Position numbers and translations under genes: made by a program. Of a stretch of 35,452 nucleotides of DNA, positions 8,167 through 15,336 are shown one piece after another. The notes under the pieces were generated by a model. It did no database searches and was not told the DNA's origin. It worked only from the letters and a program-made list of their open reading frames with translations. Source of the DNA: Candidatus Kapaibacterium sp. (GTDB taxonomy: Bacteria > Bacteroidota > Ignavibacteria > Kapaibacteriales > Kapaibacteriaceae); assembly GCA_030830285.1 (NCBI GenBank), contig JAURNF010000037.1, positions 1 to 35,452 on the forward strand, given 5' to 3'. Position 1 is the first letter of the stretch; every line of letters begins with the position of its first letter.

Positions 8167-9894
8167 TCACCCACCAAGAGCCTTGAGGTTCTTCTTGGCG
8201 GCCTCATTATTCGGGTTGAGCTTCAGAACCTCTCGGTAGGCGCGCTTGGCGTTTTCAGCGTCTTGGAGACCCTGATAGCCAATTGCGAGGTACAACCACG
8301 CCGTTACTGACTTTGGATCAAGCTCCGTAGCGACCTTGCTACGAGAAACGATCGTAGACCACTGTTTTTCTTGAAGGGCGCGATCATTGAGTCGGGCGAT
8401 AGCGCCGATAGCCAGTTTTCGCTCGTCTGGGCTTGTCGACGTCTTGGCTGCTTCGATGATTTCATCGAGGAGGTCCTCGCCACGGTCAACCTCGCCCTTT
8501 GCGATGTATGTCTCGCCAAGTCGGGTCTTTGCATACGGATATCCTGGCTTCAGCGCGAGAGCCTTCTCGTACGAAACAATTGCGCTGTCGAGCAAGCTGT
8601 CAGCAAAGAAGTTGTTTCCAATGAAGACATGGATCTTTGGGTCGAGCGTGTCGTTACAGTTCTCGAGACGCTTACGGTAGATTTCCGTCGATCGTGCATA
8701 CATCGCGCGGTCCTGCAGCAGAATTCCATACTGGAACATGAACCGGCACTGCTTGGGGTCACGATCAGCTGCCTCTGCCATCACGTTGATGGCATTAGCT
8801 GTGTCGCCACTGACGACGAGCGCCACTCCATAGAACCAATAGTCCATGTTGTCCCAGCGACTCTTCACAGGGGTTGCATCTGTGTATCCCTTGACGCATT
8901 CCTTCCACTGACGCGACGTGAAGCTACACTTGGCAAGCATCAGCGCTACGTGTGGTCGCAACGAATCGACGCGAGATGCCACATCATCAAGGTGGATCTT
9001 TGCCGAATCGCACTTGTTCTGCTTGAAGTACGACTCACCAAGATACCACGAAGCAAGGTTCTCCCCTGTGCCCAGTGGACGAAGTTCACGGTAGCGAAGC
9101 AACGCCTGTGAAGCCTGTGCATACCGGCCAACAAGGTTGAGGATCTTCCCCTGCTCGTACCATGCACGTGCGTTCTTTGGATCAAGGTCGGTTACGTTAT
9201 CCCATGCTTCGAACGAACGCTTGACGTACTCAGCCTTGAGATCCTTATCGGACTCACGGTTTGCCATCTTCCAGTAACAGATGGCAAGATTGAAGTATGC
9301 CATGACATAGGACTTGTCGAGTTTAATCGCCTCTTCGTAGTTCTGAACTGCAAGTTCGAACACAGGGAACGGCTTGCTGCTGAAGTAGATGTTGCCGAGA
9401 GCAATGTATGCCGATGCACTCGATGAGTGCTTGTCACGAGCAGTCGTTGCAACAAGCTCCGCCGAACGCAGACTGTCAGCAGCTACCAGCGCATTGACGA
9501 GCTCAAGACTTACATCTACATCATCGCGCTTTTTTAGGGCCTTGCGAAGCATCGTCGAAGCTTCAGCTGGCTGCCCTGCCTCGCGAAGTGCCTCACCGTA
9601 CAGAAGGATACGCTCTTCTTCCTCGTTATCGTCTTCGTACACGCGACGTGCATACGTCAGCGCTGTATCACGAATGTCGAGTTCAAGGTAGACGCGCGCA
9701 GCAACAACAAGGACGTCCATATCCTGAGGCGAGCTCGCTACCGCCTTGCGGATGTGTCCCAGCGCAGCTACCCACTCACGCTCCTTGATGGCTTCCTTGG
9801 CTTTGGAGAAGTCATCAGCTACCATCGTCACCGTGGTCAGGATAGCAGTCAGCGCTATCAGAACTGTGGTACGAGCAGATATCATCGCAAGCAT
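8167..9894 (-). CDS. Large exported tetratricopeptide-repeat protein
   Basis: The protein has 575 residues from ATG 9894 (MLAMISARTTVLIA), with an N-terminal hydrophobic segment (about 7-25) that looks like a signal peptide, cleaved perhaps near VADDF. The rest is almost entirely helical repeats with TPR spacing, for example NYEEAIKLDKSYVMAYFNLA, SYEKALALKPGYPYAKTRLG and the C-terminal AYREVLKLNPNNEAAKKNL. No catalytic domain is visible. The start is chosen because GAGG lies about 8 nt upstream; the frame is open 30 codons further but lacks such a site. It is the last gene of the exbB-exbD-exbD-tonB-pstS-like row, which suggests a periplasmic scaffold acting with that envelope module; this role is inference. 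Confidence 0.85.
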   Translation of the reverse strand: MLAMISARTTVLIALTAILTTVTMVADDFSKAKEAIKEREWVAALGHIRKAVASSPQDMDVLVVAARVYLELDIRDTALTYARRVYEDDNEEEERILLYGEALREAGQPAEASTMLRKALKKRDDVDVSLELVNALVAADSLRSAELVATTARDKHSSSASAYIALGNIYFSSKPFPVFELAVQNYEEAIKLDKSYVMAYFNLAICYWKMANRESDKDLKAEYVKRSFEAWDNVTDLDPKNARAWYEQGKILNLVGRYAQASQALLRYRELRPLGTGENLASWYLGESYFKQNKCDSAKIHLDDVASRVDSLRPHVALMLAKCSFTSRQWKECVKGYTDATPVKSRWDNMDYWFYGVALVVSGDTANAINVMAEAADRDPKQCRFMFQYGILLQDRAMYARSTEIYRKRLENCNDTLDPKIHVFIGNNFFADSLLDSAIVSYEKALALKPGYPYAKTRLGETYIAKGEVDRGEDLLDEIIEAAKTSTSPDERKLAIGAIARLNDRALQEKQWSTIVSRSKVATELDPKSVTAWLYLAIGYQGLQDAENAKRAYREVLKLNPNNEAAKKNLKALGG

Positions 9895-9965
9895 AGGATG
9901 CCTCAAAGGGTGGAGCAGTCGATTCTGTGGCGGTATATCACGACGAGAAGCCGGAAACCGAGCGG

Positions 9966-9973
9966 CAAAAATA
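9966..9973 (-). promoter_or_regulatory. Candidate -7 box upstream of the TPR gene
   Basis: TATTTTTG on the minus strand matches TAnnTTTG exactly and lies about 70 nt before the ATG at 9894. No TTG/TTTG is present at the expected -33 distance, so an activator may be needed or the match may be chance. An inverted repeat at 10005-10022 is centred near -50 relative to the predicted start. Confidence 0.3.
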
Positions 9974-10004
9974 GAAAGAGACATTATCGCCTCCGCATGA
10001 TGTT

Positions 10005-10022
10005 GTCACAATTTCTTGTGAC
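10005..10022. promoter_or_regulatory. Perfect inverted repeat GTCACAA-N4-TTGTGAC, possible operator or hairpin
   Basis: Seven-base arms are perfectly complementary around TTTC. A second small inverted repeat, GTACC-GGG-GGTAC, follows at once (10023-10035). Both lie in the 158-nt gap between the PstS-like stop and the TPR start. There is no T-tract, so an intrinsic terminator is unlikely; a protein-binding site or RNA-processing hairpin fits better. The arms have the order TCACA...TGTGA, the reverse of a CRP site. Confidence 0.4.
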
Positions 10023-10052
10023 GTACCGGGGGTACCCTCGAGTGTGTGCGAG

Positions 10053-10979
10053 TTATTCGGGCAGCGTCAAGCTAAACTTCGCATACCCTGGCTCGATTCC
10101 AGCTGCAAGAATCGCCTTCTGAGCTTCCCCATTCCGCGTCAGGTACTGCATAAATCCCGACGGGAGATTGAACTGATTCGGCTTATCCTTGAGATACACG
10201 TACACAGGAACAGTAAATGGATACTTACCCATAATGAGATAGCTAACGTGAACTGGCTTGGGATACTCGTGATCGCCAAACTCGTTGGTATAACTTAGTC
10301 GAATTGCTTTCACTGAGCGGTCGCGCGACACCTGCGAAAGGTAGCCCAGACCCAGCATCGAGGTTTCCTTTCGAACAGCAAGCGAAACACTGTCATACGA
10401 TCCAACCGAAGTCAGCGTTGCACGGCTTGGCGCAACGCCCTTGGTGATGATCCTCTGGACGTTAGCATACATCGATCCAGTAGCACCACGTCCTAAGACA
10501 AACACGGGAATACGCTTCAGCTTTGGGTACTGCGAAAGGGGTGCTGCGTCCCCTACAAGGAACTTCGCGACATGTTCCGCATGCATCGTGTCGTATGGGA
10601 ACGAGCTGTCTGCAATCACAACAATCGCATCACGTGCTAGCAACGAGCGTTGCAGTGTATCACCAGGATCTTGCTGCCGGAGCAGGAGCTCTTGCTCGGT
10701 ATAGTCGCGGGCGACGATAGCGATGCGCTGCTCGTGATTCAGCATCGACAACATGGCAGAATCAACGTCCATCGGTTGCAGCGTAATGAAGGCCTTCGGG
10801 TGTACGCTATCGTACAAGCGTTTCGGCGCTTCGAGCATGGACATCATGTCTGGATCGCAGAGAACCGTAATGGTTCCAGAGAGCGCCGTTTCCTGCTCCA
10901 CGGTGCTAGCACGCTCTGTTTGCGTACATGCTGCTAAGAGTGAGAGACAGCAAAGTGCGATGAGCACTCGAGACTTCAT
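10053..10979 (-). CDS. PstS-like periplasmic-binding lipoprotein next to tonB
   Basis: The 308-residue product starts MKSRVLIALC and has a lipobox LLAAC with C18 as the lipidated residue. The mature part resembles PstS-like PBP domains: SGTITVLCDPDM early, a middle RDAIVVIADSS, then VLGRGATGSMYANV, corresponding to the R/S/T ligand loop of PstS, and GLGYLSQ. No pstC, pstA or pstB is in the window, so it is not part of a visible phosphate importer. The ATG overlaps the stop of the upstream 65-codon gene by 4 nt (ATGA), which fixes the start; the frame is open 77 codons upstream but that part is tonB-region sequence. In Bacteroidota, orphan PstS-like proteins are recalled next to ExbD/TonB genes; their ligand is unclear. 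Confidence 0.82.
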   Translation of the reverse strand: MKSRVLIALCCLSLLAACTQTERASTVEQETALSGTITVLCDPDMMSMLEAPKRLYDSVHPKAFITLQPMDVDSAMLSMLNHEQRIAIVARDYTEQELLLRQQDPGDTLQRSLLARDAIVVIADSSFPYDTMHAEHVAKFLVGDAAPLSQYPKLKRIPVFVLGRGATGSMYANVQRIITKGVAPSRATLTSVGSYDSVSLAVRKETSMLGLGYLSQVSRDRSVKAIRLSYTNEFGDHEYPKPVHVSYLIMGKYPFTVPVYVYLKDKPNQFNLPSGFMQYLTRNGEAQKAILAAGIEPGYAKFSLTLPE

Positions 10980-11173
10980 GCGTCGCCTTCTGAGTCTTGG
11001 CGTCGTCTGCTCGAAACGTAGAGCACCAGTCGCAACACACCGAAGAGAACCACGACTGCGCCGAAAACTTCTTGGAGTGGTGAAGAAAGTCCAGCAAACG
11101 GTGGGACCGACAACAGGAGCAACACACCAACAACCACTACAAGTGATCGCGTGATAATGTTGACGAGGTGCAT
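10976..11173 (-). CDS. Small two-helix membrane protein between tonB and the PstS-like gene
   Basis: A 65-residue protein starting MHLVNIITRS, with two hydrophobic segments (about 9-24 and 31-50) and a charged tail YVSSRRRQDSEGDA, probably cytoplasmic by the positive-inside rule. The start has AAGG 7 nt upstream, overlapping the tonB stop, and its own stop overlaps the PstS-like start codon, so both junctions support a real coupled gene. I do not recognise a family. It may be a partner of the ExbBD/TonB motor, but nothing in the sequence proves this. Confidence 0.72.
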   Translation of the reverse strand: MHLVNIITRSLVVVVGVLLLLSVPPFAGLSSPLQEVFGAVVVLFGVLRLVLYVSSRRRQDSEGDA

Positions 11174-11181
11174 CGTTGACC

Positions 11182-11955
11182 TTAGCGAAGCGTGAAACGA
11201 ATAGGCACACGTGCCCATACGCGCACGGCCTGTCCGTTCTGCTTGGCCGGCGTGAACGTCGTTTCTTGAACTGCCTTCACGGCAGCAGAATTGAGCACTT
11301 CGTTATCTGACTCGATAACCTGGATCTTCTCGATACGTCCGTCCTTGCCAATGAGTGCGCCAACGAGAACGATACCCTCGATACCGTTACGACGTGCCAT
11401 TTCCGGATACTTCACGCGACGCGCAAGTGCACCCTCGTCATACGCAGGCTCAACTTCGACCGAGACGAATTCTTCGATATCTGGCGTTTCTTCTCGCACG
11501 ACTGCTGGTCCGCTAGGAATTTCAGACCACTGCTCGTTCTGATCTACCTTGCGGTCGCTCGAAAGCGATTCGCCAAGATCCTTGAGGTCGGCGAAGTCCT
11601 TCGCGTCTGGAGCAATTTCTGCATCAGGAACGGCAACAGGAGTACCCGCACGCGTGACCGTGGCTGGTGGTAGGTTCTCAGGCGGAGGTGGAGGCATCTC
11701 CTCCTGATTCTCGGATGGAGGCGGAGGAAGGCTTTCAAGACTTGCGCGTGTAACACGCACCTTCACAATATTCGGAGGCGGGAACAGCCACGCTTCAACA
11801 AACGGACGTGCAATTGCGTATGTCGAAATCAGAAGCAACAGAATCGCTGTGATGCGAAACGCACGGTAGGTGTTGCGATTGATAACCTGCTTGAGTTCAA
11901 CTGCACCGTAGTGAAGCGACTCGAGCTGCTTTCCAAGTTCTACTGTCGCGCTCAT
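11182..11955 (-). CDS. tonB: TonB energy transducer
   Basis: Couples the ExbBD proton-motive motor to outer-membrane receptors. The 257-residue protein has a cytoplasmic N-terminus of about 33 residues, one membrane helix (about 34-50), a proline-rich periplasmic spacer (LPPPPSENQ, MPPPPPENLPP) followed by an acidic stretch, and a C-terminal TonB domain at about 178-257 (YPEMARRNGIEGIVLVGALI, then FTPAKQNGQAVRVW). The start overlaps the upstream exbD stop by 4 nt. The cytoplasmic part is longer than in E. coli TonB. No TonB-dependent receptor is in the window, so the cargo is unknown. Confidence 0.93.
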   Translation of the reverse strand: MSATVELGKQLESLHYGAVELKQVINRNTYRAFRITAILLLLISTYAIARPFVEAWLFPPPNIVKVRVTRASLESLPPPPSENQEEMPPPPPENLPPATVTRAGTPVAVPDAEIAPDAKDFADLKDLGESLSSDRKVDQNEQWSEIPSGPAVVREETPDIEEFVSVEVEPAYDEGALARRVKYPEMARRNGIEGIVLVGALIGKDGRIEKIQVIESDNEVLNSAAVKAVQETTFTPAKQNGQAVRVWARVPIRFTLR

Positions 11956-12548
11956 AGTCCCATCAACTCCTCGGCATCCTTTGCCACATATGGTGATACC
12001 GTGAACTTCCGCTTTCGCTCGTTGATGCCGTGCTCGCGCTTGAGACGGTCGATGATTTCCGCTTCAGCTGAGTTGAGCTCATCAAGCACCTGGACGACGA
12101 GACCATACGGTGCTTCGCCATCGGCCTTGAGCACAACGATACACCGGTTCTTAAGCGCTACGTTCTGATCGACAACGACTTTCTTGATTTCGGCAAGTGT
12201 CTTCTTGTAGTCAGCAGAGCCACTCTTGGAACGACTCGGCGCAGCGAAGCGCTGCGGAGCATCGACGCCAGTGTTGTAGAACACCATGCCGTCCTGACGA
12301 ATGCGAATCGTCAAGAGCTCGGATTGCTTCACTTCGATCGGAGTGTCAATCTCGGGCGGAACACTCATTTCCATCGTCTGCGGCGTAATCATCGACGTCG
12401 TCAGCATGAAGAACGTCAAGAGAAGAAAGGTGATGTCCACCAATGGCGTCATGTCGAGTCGGAACCCGAGACGCTTCTTCGCTTTGCGCTTTCCTGCTTT
12501 ACCGCGCCGCTGTTTTTGTCCGCCGCCTAATTCACCACCGCCTGCCAT
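11952..12548 (-). CDS. exbD: ExbD-family motor subunit (first upstream of tonB, longer form)
   Basis: Proton-channel subunit with a single membrane helix. The product is 198 residues. A glycine-rich, strongly basic N-terminus (residues 1-27) precedes LDMTPLVDITFLLLTFFML, where D38 is the conserved proton-carrying aspartate. A periplasmic domain follows, with VVLKADGEAPYGLVVQVLDE typical of ExbD/TolR. It is translationally coupled to tonB through ATGA. It is one of two different exbD copies in a row, so a heteromeric ExbD may form. Confidence 0.93.
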   Translation of the reverse strand: MAGGGELGGGQKQRRGKAGKRKAKKRLGFRLDMTPLVDITFLLLTFFMLTTSMITPQTMEMSVPPEIDTPIEVKQSELLTIRIRQDGMVFYNTGVDAPQRFAAPSRSKSGSADYKKTLAEIKKVVVDQNVALKNRCIVVLKADGEAPYGLVVQVLDELNSAEAEIIDRLKREHGINERKRKFTVSPYVAKDAEELMGL

Positions 12549-12610
12549 GTGTCCACCTGTTGTTCGGTTTCAGGATTCTCAATTGGTTGACAGAGCGACT
12601 GGACCGTGTG

Positions 12611-13138
12611 TTACAGTCCGCCGTTCTTCTTTTCTGTCACAAAGTTGAACGTCGTGGCCTTCTTCTTGCGAAGCTCATTCATGGCCTGCTCAACCCAACG
12701 ATACTTCAGACGACGGTCCGCGTCGATTGCGAAGACCGCATTGCGGTTGGCGTCACGGCAATAGAAAATTGCCTTGCCAAGCCAGACCGTGTCCTTGATC
12801 TTATAGACAATCGACTTTTCGTCGACTTCGGGGAAGCCCCCTTCCTTCATCCGACTGCGGAGTTCGGCGATATCCTGCTCTGCAACCATCGAAAGGTAGA
12901 ATGCTGTGTCCTTAGCCACGGTATCAACGGCGATCTTGATCATGACAAGATCCTTTTCAGGAATCTTGGCGGTATCAGATTGCGTTTGCGGACGCTTGAT
13001 TTCGAACTTCTGTTGGTTCTCAGCGTCGCTCTTAAACTTCGCCGTGAACATGAAGAACGTCAACAGGAGGAACGTGATGTCCACCAGCGGCGTCATGTCC
13101 AAGACAAAGCCCAATCGCTTCTTTTTGATTTTCGACAT
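12611..13138 (-). CDS. exbD: ExbD-family motor subunit (second copy)
   Basis: A 175-residue ExbD with the same membrane-helix motif as its neighbour (LDMTPLVDITFLLLTFFMF, conserved D20) but a divergent periplasmic domain containing EIKRPQTQSD and ending with FVTEKKNGGL. The periplasmic part keeps FAIDADRRLKYRWVEQAMNE, the usual ExbD/TolR final helix region. It lies between exbB (26 nt) and the longer exbD (62 nt). The near-identical helix with different periplasmic domains points to old duplication and specialisation of the sensor part. Confidence 0.93.
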   Translation of the reverse strand: MSKIKKKRLGFVLDMTPLVDITFLLLTFFMFTAKFKSDAENQQKFEIKRPQTQSDTAKIPEKDLVMIKIAVDTVAKDTAFYLSMVAEQDIAELRSRMKEGGFPEVDEKSIVYKIKDTVWLGKAIFYCRDANRNAVFAIDADRRLKYRWVEQAMNELRKKKATTFNFVTEKKNGGL

Positions 13139-13164
13139 GGGTTCTCCCTACCGCGTTGAGGTGA

Positions 13165-13959
13165 TCAGGCCTTTGTGCCCGTGCGAATCGCAAGCGTTTC
13201 CATCAGCTGCTGGATCGCTTCGTCCATCTGGTAGGTGAAGTTGTCAACCTTCGTTGTGAAGAAGTTGAAGAAGATGATCGACAGGATAGCAGCGATCAGA
13301 CCGCCAGCCGTGTTGTAGAGAGCTTCTGAGATACCGATCGAGAGCTGCTGAGCAGATACCGTTCCAGCAGCACCAAGTGCCTGGAACGCCTTGATCATAC
13401 CGATAGTCGTACCGAGAAGACCAATCATCGTCGACACCGAGGCTACCGTCGAGAGAATGTTCAGATTCTTCTCAAGGAGTGGCGTTTCAAGGTTCATGTT
13501 TTCGTCTACTACACGCTGCGTTTCCTGCAGCTTCTGATCAGCATTGAGGCTCGGATCGTTTTCAACGGTCTCGTAGCGCTCAACTGCAGCACGAAGAACA
13601 TTTGCGAGTGAACCACGCTGTGCATCACAAGCAGAGATTGCAGCAGCATAGTTGCCCTTTTGGACATTGGCTACAACGTCCTTTGAGAAGCTGTGCATGT
13701 CGCTCTTACCAGCAGCCTTGCCGATTGAAAGGAAGCGCTCAGCAACGAACGTGATTGCGATGAGGATCGATGCAATCAACAGACCTACGAGCCAACCACC
13801 AGTATAGATCATGCCCAACGCATTCTGTGGGTTGTGCATATCCACAGCGCCTGTTTTTGGATCTGTGAAGTTGCCTTCAGCACCCAGCACGAGATAGAAC
13901 ACCGCATAGGCTGCAACAAGACAGGCTACCATGATGATCGTGTTCGTCATGTTCTTCAT
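13165..13959 (-). CDS. exbB: ExbB/TolQ/MotA-family proton channel protein
   Basis: Stator-like inner-membrane subunit that, with ExbD, uses the proton-motive force to drive TonB. The product is 264 residues. Hydrophobic segments lie at about 8-28, 55-75, 165-190 and 213-235; the last two contain the conserved STMIGLLGTTIGMIKAF and ALYNTAGGLIAAI stretches of the family. There is one more N-terminal membrane segment than in classical three-helix ExbB. The ATG at 13959 has AAGGG about 7 nt upstream. It heads the exbB-exbD-exbD-tonB row, 36 nt after the STAS gene. Confidence 0.94.
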   Translation of the reverse strand: MKNMTNTIIMVACLVAAYAVFYLVLGAEGNFTDPKTGAVDMHNPQNALGMIYTGGWLVGLLIASILIAITFVAERFLSIGKAAGKSDMHSFSKDVVANVQKGNYAAAISACDAQRGSLANVLRAAVERYETVENDPSLNADQKLQETQRVVDENMNLETPLLEKNLNILSTVASVSTMIGLLGTTIGMIKAFQALGAAGTVSAQQLSIGISEALYNTAGGLIAAILSIIFFNFFTTKVDNFTYQMDEAIQQLMETLAIRTGTKA

Positions 13960-13995
13960 ACATCACCCTTCGTGGAAACAGAATGTTGTTAATGC

Positions 13996-14349
13996 TCAGA
14001 TTGAAAGTGACCGCTCCGCCTCACCGACAGAGAGATGCGATTGAAAGACGTTGTTAAGTCGCGTCACGGCAAAAATGCGCTGTAATGTTTCTGGGACCGC
14101 TGTCAGCACAAGACTGCCACCACGACGACTAAGATTGGACTGCGAAGCAAGAAGTGCACTCATGAATGACGAGTTGATGTAGGTCACATCAGCTAGATCA
14201 AGAATCACGTGTTTTGTTTCACCAGAACTGGGCGAGGTGATAATGCGCTGCATCGTATCAGTCTCTTCCCCGCCTGTGAACTGACCCCGCAGATACACAA
14301 CGATGTGCTTCGTATGGGTGTCAACACGTATTTGGTCATGGTCATTCAT
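13996..14349 (-). CDS. STAS-domain protein (anti-anti-sigma-factor-like)
   Basis: The protein has 117 residues and the fold pattern of SpoIIAA-like STAS domains: VYLRGQFTG, then VILDLADVTYINSSFMSALL, then GGSLVLTAVPETLQRIF. The S60/S61 pair lies where the phosphorylated serine of anti-anti-sigma factors sits, but the usual D-S-S-G is N-S-S-F here, with the glycine replaced by phenylalanine. No kinase or anti-sigma factor is nearby, so its partner must be elsewhere. It lies alone between prmC (90 nt upstream) and exbB (36 nt), and could be the first gene of the exb operon. A TAACTTCG sequence at 14391-14398 is a weak promoter candidate. Confidence 0.83.
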   Translation of the reverse strand: MNDHDQIRVDTHTKHIVVYLRGQFTGGEETDTMQRIITSPSSGETKHVILDLADVTYINSSFMSALLASQSNLSRRGGSLVLTAVPETLQRIFAVTRLNNVFQSHLSVGEAERSLSI

Positions 14350-14400
14350 TAAGCCAACCGCACTGCTATTGTTCCAACCGGCGAACGCGACGAAGTTACG

Positions 14401-14432
14401 AAAAAAGGACGCGTAGTTCGGCTGTACGACCC
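14401..14432 (-). terminator. Possible intrinsic terminator after prmC
   Basis: On the minus strand GGGTCGTA and TACGCGTCC can pair with one bulge and two G:T pairs around a 9-nt loop, followed at once by six T. It lies just beyond the prmC stop, before the STAS gene. The stem is imperfect, so the call is moderate. Confidence 0.4.
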
Positions 14433-14439
14433 GGCAACG

Positions 14440-15336
14440 TTACGTGGATGTAACGTGACCACGAAATACCTCGAGAACGCGCGGTATCCCAGCAAGATCA
14501 TCGATGACATGGCACGATAAGCCGCGACTGGTGAAAATGGTCGATATCCGCTCTGCTTGTCCGAAACCAATCTCCAGAAAGGCCCGGCCATCAGGCGTGA
14601 GGATCTCCGCTGCTACCTCGGCAAAGCGGATGAAGAAGGTCTCTCCATTGTGCTCGTCCGTGAGAGCCATGCGGGGCTCGTGGCCGCGAACCTCTACGTC
14701 TAGGGTGTCAATCTCCTCTGGAGCGATGTACGGCGGATTCATGGTTACTACGTCGAACACGCCAAGTGGAATGGCTTCGAGAAAATCCATTTGCTGCATT
14801 GTGCAGCGGTCGTCAACTCCATGGCGGATTGCGTTCGAATGAGCCACGTCAAGCACGTCGTGGCTTTTATCGACGCACATCCAGGTAGACGTACGGCAGT
14901 GATGTGCGATGGCAACTGGAATGCAGCCACTACCTGTGCCGATGTCGAGACCACGGGTTTCAACCTCGCCCCTTGACGTGATCCAGCGGATACATCGGTC
15001 AACAAGGATCTCGGTCTCGGGTCGAGGTATCAGAACCGCCGGAGTTACGGCGAACTGGAGTCCGAAGAAGTCTGCGTGCCCAAGAATGTACTGCAAGGGC
15101 TCTCGCTGGCTTCGTCGCGTGACAAATCCCCGCAGATGCTTGAGCTCGTCCTTTGTGAGCGGACGATCATGCTGCATGTAGAGATCAAGTCGCGAAATCC
15201 CAAGAACGGCGCACAGCAACAAGTCGATCGTCAGCCGCGGCGAATCAACTCCTTTGGACTCGAAATATTCCTGACCCCATGTGATGAGATCACGAACGGT
15301 CCAGACACGTTCGATTTCAGGCGTTGGACGCCGCAT
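14440..15336 (-). CDS. prmC: Peptide chain release factor N5-glutamine methyltransferase
   Basis: Methylates the GGQ glutamine of release factors RF1 and RF2 using S-adenosylmethionine. The product is 298 residues. An N-terminal helical domain (about 10-75) is followed by QYILG (82-86), IPRPETE (103-109), the SAM-binding DIGTGSG (131-137) and the active-site NPPY (200-203). The ATG at 15336 lies 20 nt inside the end of carB and is preceded by a strong AGGAG site 6 nt upstream, which decides the start; the frame is open further upstream within carB but without such a site. Confidence 0.95.
   Translation of the reverse strand: MRRPTPEIERVWTVRDLITWGQEYFESKGVDSPRLTIDLLLCAVLGISRLDLYMQHDRPLTKDELKHLRGFVTRRSQREPLQYILGHADFFGLQFAVTPAVLIPRPETEILVDRCIRWITSRGEVETRGLDIGTGSGCIPVAIAHHCRTSTWMCVDKSHDVLDVAHSNAIRHGVDDRCTMQQMDFLEAIPLGVFDVVTMNPPYIAPEEIDTLDVEVRGHEPRMALTDEHNGETFFIRFAEVAAEILTPDGRAFLEIGFGQAERISTIFTSRGLSCHVIDDLAGIPRVLEVFRGHVTST

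Noticed and set aside
10053-10979. Classical phosphate-binding PstS of a phosphate importer
   Set aside because: No pstC, pstA, pstB or phoU in the neighbourhood; the N-terminal ligand loop also differs from PstS, so the name PstS-like is used.
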